From positions 124,001 through 188,000 of the forward strand of contig JACKDN010000016.1 in NCBI GenBank assembly GCA_020633465.1: a stretch of DNA of 64,000 bases, written 5' to 3'. Source of the stretch: Myxococcales bacterium. GTDB lineage: Bacteria; Myxococcota_A; Bradymonadia; UBA7976; UBA1532. This document shows positions 26,750-36,500 of the stretch, piece by piece. Numbering within the stretch: position 1 is the first letter of the stretch; the number at the start of each line of letters is the position of its first letter. The notes under the pieces were generated by a model. The model was not told the DNA's origin. It worked only from the letters and a program-made list of their open reading frames with translations, and did no database searches. A program made the translations under genes and the position numbers.

Positions 26750-27113
26750 CGGTGACCTCGTCGCGTCGCCGCCAGTCCCCGTGGGCGATCACCGGGTGCG
26801 CGCCGCGGCGCTCGGGCCGCAGCAGGTAGGCCGCGGCGGGCGCCGCGTCCTGCAGCGCGACCGGCGACCGCGTGTACAGCGCCGGCGCGTCCTCGTAGGC
26901 GTCGAGCGCCGGCAGGGCCGCGTCGTCCACGTCGTACACCTCACCGCGCACCGCCGTCTCGCCCCCCTCGATCAGCGCCGGATACCAGCCCAGCCGCAGC
27001 AGCGTGTACCGCGCGTGGGTGCGGGCCGCGCCCACGTAGCGCGCCGCGCCGAGCAGGTGGTGCCCGACCTCGCCGCGCATCAGCGTGCCGTAGATGAACA
27101 GTCGGGTCGCCAT
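26742..27113 (-). CDS. Gamma-glutamylcyclotransferase-like (AIG2/GGCT) protein
   Basis: 123 residues. The family signature YGTLMRG lies near the N-terminus (residues 8-14) and the catalytic Glu is probably in the YEDAPALYTR stretch (~72-81). GGCT enzymes release 5-oxoproline from gamma-glutamyl peptides or amines. First gene of a three-gene minus-strand operon with the M14 carboxypeptidase (8-bp overlap) and the voltage-sensor protein. A near-consensus TATGAT box lies 8 nt before the ATG and there is no Shine-Dalgarno sequence, so the message may be leaderless. Confidence 0.85.
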   Translation of the reverse strand: MATRLFIYGTLMRGEVGHHLLGAARYVGAARTHARYTLLRLGWYPALIEGGETAVRGEVYDVDDAALPALDAYEDAPALYTRSPVALQDAAPAAAYLLRPERRGAHPVIAHGDWRRRDEVTGG

Positions 27114-27121
27114 GGCCCGGC

Positions 27122-27127
27122 ATCATA
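27122..27127 (-). promoter_or_regulatory. -10 box of the GGCT/carboxypeptidase/voltage-sensor operon
   Basis: On the minus strand this reads TATGAT (5 of 6 matches to TATAAT) and ends 8 nt before the ATG at 27113. There is no ribosome site between them. No clear -35 box. Confidence 0.5.
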
Positions 27128-27232
27128 GGCGCTGCGCCCGGTCCCCCCGCAACCCCGGCGCGTGGACGCTTTACGACCGCGGCCGGCCGTGCTTGTCTTC
27201 GCAGCGCGCCGCCGCCTGCCCGTGGAGCCCCG

Positions 27233-27658
27233 ATGTCCGACACCCTGCCCGCGCCCGCCGACGTGCTGCCCCACCGGCCGCCCTTCCTCTTCCTCGACCG
27301 GATCCTCCGCTGCGACGCCCAGCGCGCCGTCGCCGAGCGCACCTTCCCGGCCGACGAGCCCTTCTTCGCGGGCCACTTCCCGGGCAACCCGGTCGTGCCC
27401 GGCGTCATCCTCGTCGAGGCGATGGCGCAGACGCTGGCCTACCTCGCCCTGCGCGCCCGCGGGGGCGGTACGGTGCTCTTGACGGGCATCGACGGGTGCA
27501 AGGTGCGTCGCCCGGTGCGCCCGGGCGAGACGGTGACGTTCAGCGTCGAGGTCACGCGGGCGAAGATGGGGCTGGTGGTGGCCCGGGCCGAGGCGGCGGT
27601 GGGCGACGAGCCCTGCGCCTCGGCCGAGCTGCGGGGCTATCTGGCCCCGCAGGCGTGA
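27233..27658 (+). CDS. fabZ: FabZ-like 3-hydroxyacyl-ACP dehydratase
   Basis: 141 residues with a single hotdog domain. The motif LPHRPPFLFLDRI near the N-terminus and the catalytic AGHFPGNPVVPG (His48) with VEAMAQ (Glu62) match FabZ. It dehydrates 3-hydroxyacyl-ACP in fatty-acid elongation. It stands alone rather than with lpx or fab genes, so it may be a second copy or serve a specialised lipid. ATG 27233 has GGAG 7 nt upstream. Confidence 0.88.
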   Translation: MSDTLPAPADVLPHRPPFLFLDRILRCDAQRAVAERTFPADEPFFAGHFPGNPVVPGVILVEAMAQTLAYLALRARGGGTVLLTGIDGCKVRRPVRPGETVTFSVEVTRAKMGLVVARAEAAVGDEPCASAELRGYLAPQA

Positions 27659-27661
27659 GGT

Positions 27662-27679
27662 CGCGTCCGGGCGGACGCG
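27662..27679. terminator. Hairpin between convergent genes
   Basis: CGCGTCC, GGGC loop, GGACGCG: a perfect 7-bp stem with a 4-nt loop exactly between the fabZ-like gene and the convergent lipoprotein gene. There is no U-run on either side, so termination is inferred from position. Confidence 0.45.
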
Positions 27680-27685
27680 CCGGCC

Positions 27686-28936
27686 TCACTTGCTGGCGGT
27701 GAGCGCCTTCTCGATCTTGTCGAGCACGTGCTTGTCCTGCCCCGGCTTGCCCGCGGCGTCGGCGTAGGCCGTCTTCAGCGCCTCGAGCTTGGCCTTCTCG
27801 GCGCCCAGCTCCTTCATCGTGTCCACCGCGCTCGTGCGGGCCATCCAGTAGGCCTGGCGGTCCTTGACGATGTCGGCGAGCACGTCGACCAGCTCCTCCT
27901 TCTTGAACCAGTCGGCCTTGGCCTGGAACTTCTCGTTCTTCGCCCACATCATGCTCGACAGCGACGCCCAGGCCGGCATCTTCTCGGTGCGGGGCGTGGC
28001 CTTCAGGCGCTTGATGGTCAGCTCGTAGGCCTTCTTGCTCGGCTCGTCGTGCACGATGGGCGACGACCACATGCCGATGAGGCCCCGCATGCAGTCGGCG
28101 TACAGGCGGGGATCCTTCTCGGCCTCGGCCGTCAGCTTCTCGAGCAGGGGCAGGGCGCGCTCGTCACCCCGCGCGCCGAGGCGGCTGCAGCCGTAGCGGC
28201 GCACGTCCTCGTCGGCGTCCTTCTCGACCATCATCATCGCCTTCTCGAGCGTGCCGTCGGTGCCCTTGGCCCAGCTCGACGTGAGGGCGCTGACGACCTC
28301 CTTGCGCACCTTCGGGTTCTCGTGATCGGCGTTGCTCATCACCAGCTCGAGCACGGCCGGGTTCTTGGCGATGCTGCTCGAGACGGTGCGGATCATCGAC
28401 TTGAGGACCCCGGGCACCTTCTCCTTCTTGGCGGCGTCCACGATGGCCTGCTGGCTCTCCTGGCTGGCGCCGAAGAGCGAGCCCATCAGCGTGGCGCTCT
28501 GCAGCCGCACGGCCGGGCTCTCGTGGTTGATGTGCTTCTTGCCCAGGCCCGACAGCCCGCCGCCCGCCGCCTTGATCAGATCGCGGCGGTTCTTGCGCGC
28601 GTCGTTGTAGGCCTTCCAGGCCTCGCACTTGCGGTCGATGCCGCGATCGTCCACCTCGCACGCCGAGAGGCCCAGCAGCAGCTTCTCGTACGCCTCGAGG
28701 GTCAGCCCCGGGCCGTCCTTCGCGAGCCCGTCGACCGTCTTCTTGGCGTCCTTCGCCTGGTCGATCATCTCGCCGGCGGCCTCGCCGGCCTTGCCCTTCA
28801 GGGCCTCGGCCGTCTTGTCGGTCTTGGTGTCGGCCGCCGCCTTCTCGGCGCCGCCCGACGCGGGCTCGTCCTTCTTCCCACAGCCGGCCAGGCCGAGCAG
28901 ACCGAAGGCCAGGAGCACGATCGGCAGGTTCCGCAT
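27686..28936 (-). CDS. HEAT-like-repeat lipoprotein
   Basis: 416 residues from ATG 28936, chosen for GAGGAGGGCTTC directly upstream and the lipobox LAGC (Cys19); a longer in-frame extension lacks both. A Lys/Ala/Asp-rich linker (~20-85) leads into helical repeats with HEAT character (INHESPAVRLQSATLMGS, ENPKVRKEVVSAL, DADEDVRRYGCSRLGARGD). Such alpha-solenoids are protein-binding scaffolds, here lipid-anchored in the envelope. No enzyme motif. A strong promoter candidate lies at 28985-29013. Confidence 0.8.
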   Translation of the reverse strand: MRNLPIVLLAFGLLGLAGCGKKDEPASGGAEKAAADTKTDKTAEALKGKAGEAAGEMIDQAKDAKKTVDGLAKDGPGLTLEAYEKLLLGLSACEVDDRGIDRKCEAWKAYNDARKNRRDLIKAAGGGLSGLGKKHINHESPAVRLQSATLMGSLFGASQESQQAIVDAAKKEKVPGVLKSMIRTVSSSIAKNPAVLELVMSNADHENPKVRKEVVSALTSSWAKGTDGTLEKAMMMVEKDADEDVRRYGCSRLGARGDERALPLLEKLTAEAEKDPRLYADCMRGLIGMWSSPIVHDEPSKKAYELTIKRLKATPRTEKMPAWASLSSMMWAKNEKFQAKADWFKKEELVDVLADIVKDRQAYWMARTSAVDTMKELGAEKAKLEALKTAYADAAGKPGQDKHVLDKIEKALTASK

Positions 28937-28984
28937 GAAGCCCTCCTCGTTGATGGGCGGGGCCACAGACCCCGGTCGGGCGGC

Positions 28985-29013
28985 AGTATTTGACGGGGTG
29001 GGGCGGGTGTCAA
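28985..29013 (-). promoter_or_regulatory. Promoter of the HEAT-like lipoprotein gene
   Basis: On the minus strand: consensus TTGACA (29013-29008), 17-nt spacer, AATACT (28990-28985). It predicts a leader of about 42 nt carrying the GAGGAGG ribosome site before ATG 28936. The TTGAC is repeated in inverted orientation inside the spacer. Confidence 0.55.
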
Positions 29014-29032
29014 CCCTCCCCCGAGGGCCCGA

Positions 29033-30397
29033 TCAGCGCGCCAGGTCGGGTCGCTCGCCGAACAGGCGCGCCACCCGCCGCGACCAGCGGGCCAGGGCGC
29101 GCGCGTCGGGCGCCTCGGGGTGGGCGCGGTACAGGGCCACCGCGGGGCCCAGGCGCGCGAAGGTGGGCGCCATGCGCGCGGCCAGGCGGGGCGCCCGCAG
29201 CGCGCCGCGCAGGGTCTGCAGAAGATCGCGGGCGTCGGGCACCGGCAGGCGCTGCTCGAGGCCCGCGCGGTAGCTGGGCTCGCTCAGCAGGCCCGCCTCG
29301 AGCAGCCGCCGCACGTCGTCGCCGTCCAGCGCCTGGGTCGCGCGCCGGAAGAGATCGTAGGCGGCCAAGAGCGCGCCGACGCGCCGCTGGAAGGCGACCT
29401 GGTAGCGCCACAGCGTCGCCGCCGCGCCGGGATCGGCCGCCCCGGTGACGGCGTCCGCCAGCATGCGCGCGGCCAGAAGCCCCACGCCGATGCCGCTGCC
29501 GTGCGCCGAGAACACCTGGCAGGCGGCGTTGCCCAGCAGGGCGACGCCCGGCGCGGTCAGCCGGTCGTAGGGCCGGCGCAGCGGGATGGCGCCGGCCCCG
29601 CCGAAGCGGCGCGCGCCGATCCAGCGGTGGTGGGCGCGGGCGCGCTCGACCAGCTCGGGGCCCGAGGGCAGGGCGGGATCGGCGATGGCGCCGGTGAGGA
29701 TCTCCACCTCGTCGCCCTCGAGGGTCAGGTTGCTGATCGAGTAGCCGCCCGCCACGCCGGCGCGGCACAGGGTGTCGCCCTCGTCGAGGCCCTCGGCCTG
29801 CAGCCAGGCGCGCGCGCCGGCGGCGTCCGCCACGGCGCACACCATCTGGGCCGCCGAGCAGACGTGGGCGCGCGGCACCGGCGGGCAGTCGCGGGCCAGG
29901 CTCGGGACGCGCCGGCGGAGCGCGCCGCCCATGCCCGACGCGTCGACGAACAGATCGGCCTCGAGCGCCAGGGGGCCGTCGGGCCCCGCGGCGTGCAGCG
30001 CGCGGGGCCGATGCCCGTCGAAGCGCAGCTCGAGCAGGCGGGCGGGGGCGATCGTCGTCGCGCCCGCGGCCCGCGCGTCGGCCTGCAGCCGGGCCACCAG
30101 GTGGCGCATGTCGACCGGCCACACCGGGCTGGGATCCAGCCGCAGCCCGCGCCGCCCGGCGGCCCCGCGCATCACGAAGGCGCCCTCGCCCCGCCGCTCG
30201 GGCGGCGTCGGCCGCGGCACCCCCGCCGCGTCGAACATCCAGGGTGGCACGCCGTTGACCCAGCGGGCGCCGGCGCCGTCGAGCGCCCGGGCGTCGAGCA
30301 GCGCCACCGACCGCCCCGCCTGCGCCAGGCAGCGCGCAGCCGCGGCGCCCGCCGTGCCCGCACCCATCACGACGACATCGAACGAGAGGCTTCGCAT
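29033..30397 (-). CDS. FAD-dependent oxidoreductase (geranylgeranyl-reductase/halogenase-like)
   Basis: 454 residues from ATG 30397. An N-terminal Rossmann FAD motif (VVVMGAGTAGAAAARC, ~8-23) is followed by an acidic strand end (ALLDA). A second family motif, GVALLGNAACQVFSAHGSGI (~280-299), is typical of group A flavoprotein monooxygenases and geranylgeranyl reductases. The C-terminal ~110 residues are helical and basic. The halogenase motif WxWxIP is absent, so a reductase or hydroxylase is more likely; the substrate is unknown. It diverges from the giant signalling gene with a 108-bp shared promoter region. Confidence 0.82.
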   Translation of the reverse strand: MRSLSFDVVVMGAGTAGAAAARCLAQAGRSVALLDARALDGAGARWVNGVPPWMFDAAGVPRPTPPERRGEGAFVMRGAAGRRGLRLDPSPVWPVDMRHLVARLQADARAAGATTIAPARLLELRFDGHRPRALHAAGPDGPLALEADLFVDASGMGGALRRRVPSLARDCPPVPRAHVCSAAQMVCAVADAAGARAWLQAEGLDEGDTLCRAGVAGGYSISNLTLEGDEVEILTGAIADPALPSGPELVERARAHHRWIGARRFGGAGAIPLRRPYDRLTAPGVALLGNAACQVFSAHGSGIGVGLLAARMLADAVTGAADPGAAATLWRYQVAFQRRVGALLAAYDLFRRATQALDGDDVRRLLEAGLLSEPSYRAGLEQRLPVPDARDLLQTLRGALRAPRLAARMAPTFARLGPAVALYRAHPEAPDARALARWSRRVARLFGERPDLAR

Positions 30398-30403
30398 CGC
30401 GCG

Positions 30404-30409
30404 ACCATA
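30404..30409 (-). promoter_or_regulatory. Candidate -10 box, leaderless flavoprotein transcript
   Basis: Minus-strand TATGGT (4 of 6 matches) ends 6 nt before ATG 30397. No ribosome site is present. No good -35. Confidence 0.4.
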
Positions 30410-30468
30410 GGTCACTTCGGACGGCCGCGCGACACCGGACGTGGCCGGCGGGCGTTCGGTCGAGCGTA

Positions 30469-30497
30469 TTGAAAACGTTTGTCGATTCCCGAAAAAT
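30469..30497 (+). promoter_or_regulatory. Candidate promoter of the giant hybrid kinase gene
   Basis: TTGAAA (30469-30474), a 17-nt spacer and AAAAAT (30492-30497) lie in an A/T island. The -10 ends 8 nt before ATG 30506 and there is no Shine-Dalgarno sequence. Confidence 0.45.
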
Positions 30498-30505
30498 GGG
30501 CGCCG

Positions 30506-33500
30506 ATGCACGACTCGATCGGTCTGGACCGAGGCGAGTGCCTCGCGCGCATGCCTGGGCTGGATCTCTACCGAACCCGACCCGCTGCGCCCCGCGGCGC
30601 CGCGCTGGTGCAGGTGGCCCGGCCCGACCGCGCGGAGGCGCAGCGCCGGGCCGCGCACCTGTTGAGCGCGGCCAGCCCGCTGTCGGCGCCCGCGCTGCGC
30701 GAGGTGGTCGAGCTGGCCGATCGCGTGGCGCTCGTGTTCGACGATCCGGGCGCCGAGCCCCTGTCGTCGCTGCTGGGCGCCTGCGACACCGAGCGCCTGC
30801 TGCGCGTGTCGGTGGCGCTGGCCGAGGCCCTCGCCGCGGTGCACGCCGCGGGCCTCCTGCACCGCGGCCTGCGCCCCGAGGTCTGCCTCTACGACGCCGC
30901 CGGCGATCGGGCCTGGTTCGTCGGCTTCGACCGCGCGCTGCAGGGCCCCGCGGCCGCGCCGCCCCGCGAGCTGACGGGCGCCCTCGACGATCTCGCCTGG
31001 ATCGCGCCCGAGCAGACCGGCCGCATGAACCGCGCGGTCGACGCGCGGGCCGATCTGTACGCGCTCGGCTGCGTGCTCTACGCGCTGGCCAGCGGCGGAC
31101 CGCCCTTCGACGCCGAGGACGCGATGGGCTGGGTGCACGCCCACATCGCGCGCCGCCCGCGCCCGCTCGACGCCCCGCGCACCTGGGCGGACATCGTCGA
31201 GCGGCTGATGGCGAAGACCGTCGAGGATCGCTACCAGACCGCCCTGGGCCTGGCGTCGGACCTGCGTCGCTGCCTCGACGGGTGGTGCACCGAGGGGCAG
31301 GTGCCCGTCTTCGATCTCGGCGTCCGGGATCGGTCGTCCACCCTGCGCGTCCCGCAGCGCCTCGTCGGGCGCGAGGCCGAGCGCGCCGCCCTGCTGGGCG
31401 GCTTCGATCGGGTCGCCGAGGGCGCCGTCGAGGTGGCCCTGGTCGTGGGTGATCCCGGCATCGGCAAGAGCCGCCTGATCGACGAGCTGTACCGCCCGCT
31501 GACCAAGCGCCGCGGACGGGTGCTGGCGGGCAAGGCCGAGCAGTACGCGCGCGCCGAGCCCTACCACGCGCTGCTGGGCGCGCTGCGCAGCGAGCTGCGG
31601 CGGGTGCTGTCGTTGCCGGACGAGGCGCTCGAGCGCGTGCGCGATCGCCTGCAGGCGGCGGTGGGCGAGGGCGCGGCGGCCCTGGTGGGCGTGCTGCCGG
31701 ATCTGCGCCTGCTGCTCGATCCGCAGCCGACGGCGGCGGTCCTGGGGCGCGTCGAGGCGCAGAACCGCTTCCGGCTGGCCCTGGCGCGGCTGGTGCGCGG
31801 GCTGGCCGAGCCGGGGCGCCCCCTCGTGCTGCTGCTGGACGATCTGCAGTGGGTCGACGCGCCGACGCTCGCGCTGCTGGCCGAGCTGGTGACCGATCCC
31901 GACACGCGCGCGCTGTACCTCGTGTGCGGCGTGCGGCCGGCCGAGGCGCAGGCGCGCCCGGTGGTGGAGCGGTGGATCGAGGCGATCGACGGCGCGCGGC
32001 CGCTGATCCGCGTGGCGCTGGGGCCCCTGGGCGTGGGGGCGGTGGCGTCGCTGGTGGCCGAGGCCGTGCACTTCGCCGAGGGCGCCGAGGCGCTGGGCGC
32101 GCTGGTGGCCGAGAAGACCGGGGGCAACCCCTTCTTCGTCGGCCGCTTCCTGCGGTCGCTGCACGAGGACGAGCTGCTGGCCTTCGACGAGGCCGCCGGC
32201 GCCTGGCAGTGGGATCACGCGGCGCTGGCGGCGCGCCCGCACACCGACAACGTGCTCGATCTGATGACGGCGCGCATCGAGCGCCTGCCCGCCGAGACCC
32301 TGCGGGCGCTGCAGGTGGCCGCCTGCGTGGGCGGGCGCTTCGAGCCGGCGCGGGTGGCGCTGGCGCTCGACCGCGCCGCCGATCGCGTCGAGGCGGCCCT
32401 CGCCCCGGCGGTCGCGCTGGGGCTCGTGACGAGCGCGGAGCGCGGGCGCTGGGCGTTCGTGCACGACCGCGTCCAGGAGGCGGCGCGCAGCACGCTGGCC
32501 GAGGCCGACCGGGTGCCGCTGCACCTGCGCCTGGCCCGCGATCGCCTCGCCGACGCGGCGGATCCCGGCGAGCACGTGTTCGAGGTGGCCGACCACTACC
32601 AGGCCGCCGAGCCCGCCGTCGACGACGCGGCGGAGCGCGCCCGCGCGGCCGACATCTGCCTGCAGGCCGGCCGCCGCGCCCGCGACGCGGGGGCCTTCGA
32701 CGCGGCCCGGGGCCACTGCGAGGGCGGGCTGCGCTTCCTCGGGCCGGGGGGGTGGTCGGCGCACCCCGCGCTGACCCGCGAGCTGCACGTCGGGCTGGCC
32801 GAGGCCGCGCTGGCGGGCGGCGATCCCACGGCGGCGCTCGCGCTGACCGAGCAGGTGCTGGCGCACACCGACGACGTCTTCGACCGCGCGCGGGTGCACG
32901 AGCTGCGCATCGACGTGCACGAGGCCCAGCTCGAGCACGAGCGCGCGCTGGACGAGGCGCAGGCCGTGCTCGAGCTGCTCGGCTTCCCCATCCGCCCGCT
33001 GGCCGACGCCGCCGACTTCGACGCGCGCCTGCGCGCCCTGGTCGAGCGCCTGCGCGCGCTGGGCGCGGACGGCGTCGTCGACCTGGCCGAGGCCACCGAT
33101 CCCGCCGCCCGGGCCGCGGCCCGCATCCTCAACGCCCTGTACGCGATCGTGAACATCGGGCGGTCCAGCCTGCTGGGCCCGGTGCTCTTCGCCGCGCTGG
33201 ATCTGTCGCTCGAGTACGGCGTCACGCCCGACGCGCCGGCGGCGTTCACCCAGCTGGCGGCCGTGCTCTGCGCGCGCGGCGACTACGAGACGGGCTACTC
33301 GGTGGGGCGCCAGAGCGAGCGGCTGCGCGAGCGCTTCCCGCCGACGGCCGCGGTGACCTCGCTGCGGGTGGCCTTCCCGATCTTCGTGCAGCACTGGCGC
33401 GAGCCCATCGCCCCGGTGGTCGCGTCCCTCGCCCGCGCCGCCGACGAGGCCCTCGACCTGGGTGATCCGCGCAGCTTCGGCCACTGCGCCAACCAGCTGA

Positions 33501-36500
33501 TGGTGCACGCGGTGCTGGGGGGCGAGGCCCTGGCGCAGGTGGACGCGCGCTACGCCGAGCTGTCGGTGCGCCTGATCCGGCATCAGCAGCTGGTGGGCGT
33601 GGCCAACGCGGGCGCCTGGGGCCAGGTGGTGTCGTGCCTGCGGGGCGAGACGTCGACGCCCTCGTCGCTGGTGGGCGCGCGCTGCGACTACGCCGAGACG
33701 ATGGCGCGCTTCGACGCGGCCGATCTGTTCCTCGTCCTGGCCTACGTCAACGCCGCGCAGGTGGCGCTGGCCGGCTGGACGCGCGACGCCGAGCGCGTGC
33801 TGGCGGTGGCGGATCTGGGGCCCCGCGAGGCGCTCTTCGATCAGCCCCCCAACACGGCGCGCTTCGCCTTCGTGGTGCGCGCGTGGTTCCGCGCGCTGGC
33901 CCACCTGGATCGCTGCCGCGCGCCCGAGGGGGTGGACGCGGCCCTGGCCGCCGTCGCCGCCGACGTCGACCGGGTGCGGCGGTGGGCCGAGGGCGCGCCG
34001 CACAACCACGGCCACCGCCTGGCGCTGCTCGAGGCCGAGCAGGCGCGGGTGCGCGGCGACGAGGTCGCCGCGATGGCGGCCTACGACCGGGCCGTCGCGG
34101 CGGCCGCCGCGGGGGGCTTCGCGCTCGACGAGGCGCTCGCGCTCGAGCTGGCGGCCGACTTCCACGCGCAGGCCGGGCGGGCGCGGGCGGCGCGGGGCTA
34201 CCGAGAGGACGCGGTGGCGCGGTGGCGCGCGGTGGGCGCGACCGCCAACGTCGATCGCCTGGGCGCCGAGATCGAGCGGGCGCCGGTGGCGTCGCTCGAC
34301 GTCGAGACCGTGCTGCGCATCAGCGACGCGGTGACGCACGAGGTCGAGCTCGAGCGCCTGCTGACCGCCGTGACGCGCACGGTGCTGCAGAGCGCGGGCG
34401 CGCAGCGCGTGTTTCTCTTCCTCGACCACGACGGCGAGCCGCGGCTGCAGGCGCGCGGCACCTCCGAGGCGGACACCGTGCACCTGTTCGAGGGCACGAC
34501 GGTCGACGCCTGCGCGGGCCTGGTGCCCGAGGTCGTGCACTTCGTCGTGCGCGCTCGCGAGGCCATCCTGCTGCCCGACGCCCTGCGGTCGGAGCGCTTC
34601 GGCGATCGGCCGTCGGTCCGGCGGCATCGGCCGCGCTCGGTGCTGTGCCTGCCCCTCGAGCAGCGCGGCCAGCGCATGGGGGTGCTGTACCTGGCCAACG
34701 ACCTCGTGCCCGGCGCCTTCGAGGACGAGCGGGTCGAGCTGCTGCGGGTCTTCACCGCGCTGGCCGCCACCTCGATCGCCAACGCGGTGCTGCTGCGCGA
34801 CGCGCGCGAGGCGCAGGCCCAGCTCGAGGCGCAGAACGAGGCGCTGACCGCCCTCGACCGGATGCGCGACTCGTTCCTCGCCCGGACGAGCCACGAGCTG
34901 CGCACCCCGCTGAACGCGATCATCGGGCTGACCGAGTCGGTGATCGAGACCACGCCGGCGGCCGGCGGCGAGTCACACCCGCTGCGCCTGGTGGTGTCGA
35001 GCGCGCGCCGCCTGTCGAACCTGATCGAGGATCTGCTGGACTTCTCGCGGCTGTCGCAGGGCCAGCTGCGCGTCGAGCGCGGCGCGGTGGACGCCGGCGC
35101 CACCGTCGGGCGGGTGGTTCAGCTGCTGCGTCCGCTGGCGCGCGACGACGTGGCCCTGATCGACAGCGTCGAGGACGAGCTGCCGCCGGTGTTCGCCGAT
35201 CCCGACCGGCTGGAGCAGGTGCTGACGATCCTGGTGGACAACGCGATCAAGTTCACGCGCCACGGCAGCATCGAGGTGGGGGTGCGCGCGGTCGACGAGG
35301 ACACGGTCGAGCTGTTCGTCCAGGACACGGGCGTCGGCCTGGATCCCGCCGCGCAGGATCGCATCTTCGACGCCTTCGCGCAGGGCGACGAGCGCGTCGC
35401 CCGGGCCTTCGGCGGCGCGGGGCTGGGTCTGTCGATCGCGCGCCAGCTGCTCGAGCTGCACGAGACGTCGATCGAGGTCGACTCGGCCCCCGGGCGCGGC
35501 GCCCGCTTCGCCTTCCGGCTGGCGCGGGCCCGTGGCGTCGAGGCGCTGCGCGGCCAGGTGGCGGCGCTGCCGGTGCGCCGCCCGGTCGAGCGCGACACCG
35601 TGCAGATGGCCCCGGTGGTGGCCACCTCGGACGAGGGGCGCGGCTACAACATCCTGGTGGTGGACGACGAGCCCGCCAACCTGCGCGTGGTGCTGAACAA
35701 CCTGGGGCGGCTGGGCTATCAGGTGAGCATCGCGTACAGCGGCCCCGAGGCGCTCGCGCAGATCGACGCCGGGGTGCGGCCCCACCTGGTGCTGCTGGAC
35801 GTGATGATGCCCGAGATGGACGGCCTCGAGGTGTGCCGCCGCCTGCGGTCGCGCTACACCCGCAACGAGCTGCCCATCGTGATGGTGACCGCGCGCACCG
35901 AGGTGCCCGACGTCGTCACCGGCCTCGACGCCGGCGCCAACGACTACCTGGGCAAGCCCTTCAGCGGTGACGAGCTGCGGGCCCGGATGCGCACCCACCT
36001 GCACCTCGCCAACCTGCACCGCTCGGTGGCGCGCTTCGTGCCCCATCGCTTCCTCGAGCTGCTGGGGCGGGCGTCGCTGAGCGACGTGCGACTCGGCGAC
36101 GCCGTGCGGCGCGACATGACCGTGCTGTTCGCCGATCTCAAGGGCTTCTCGGCGCAGACGCGCGCGCTCGAGCCGGGCGCGCGCTTCGACCTGCTCAACG
36201 AGCACCTGGCGCTGATCGAGCCGATCGTCATCGACCACGGCGGCGTCGTGGACAAGTTCGTCGGGGACGCGGTGATGGCGGTCTTCGACCGGCGCGCGGC
36301 CGACGCCGTCGAGGCGGGCGTCGCGATGCTGCGCACGGTGGCCGAGGCCAACGCGCGGCGCGTGGCGCAGGGCACGCGGCCGATCGAGCTGGGCATCGGC
36401 ATCAACACCGGCCCGCTGATGCTGGGTACGGTGGGCACCGAGTCGCGCATGGATACGACGGTCATCAGCGACGCGGTCGGCCTGGCTCACCGCGTCGAGG

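Noticed and set aside
30496..30498. ATG at 30496 as start of the giant kinase
   Set aside because: It is out of frame with the protein; ATG 30506 is the first in-frame ATG.
29033..34894. A very long minus-strand open frame extending far beyond the flavoprotein
   Set aside because: Only 29033-30397 has family motifs; the rest is antisense to the giant hybrid kinase and has the Arg/His/Gln-rich look of GC-driven shadow frames.
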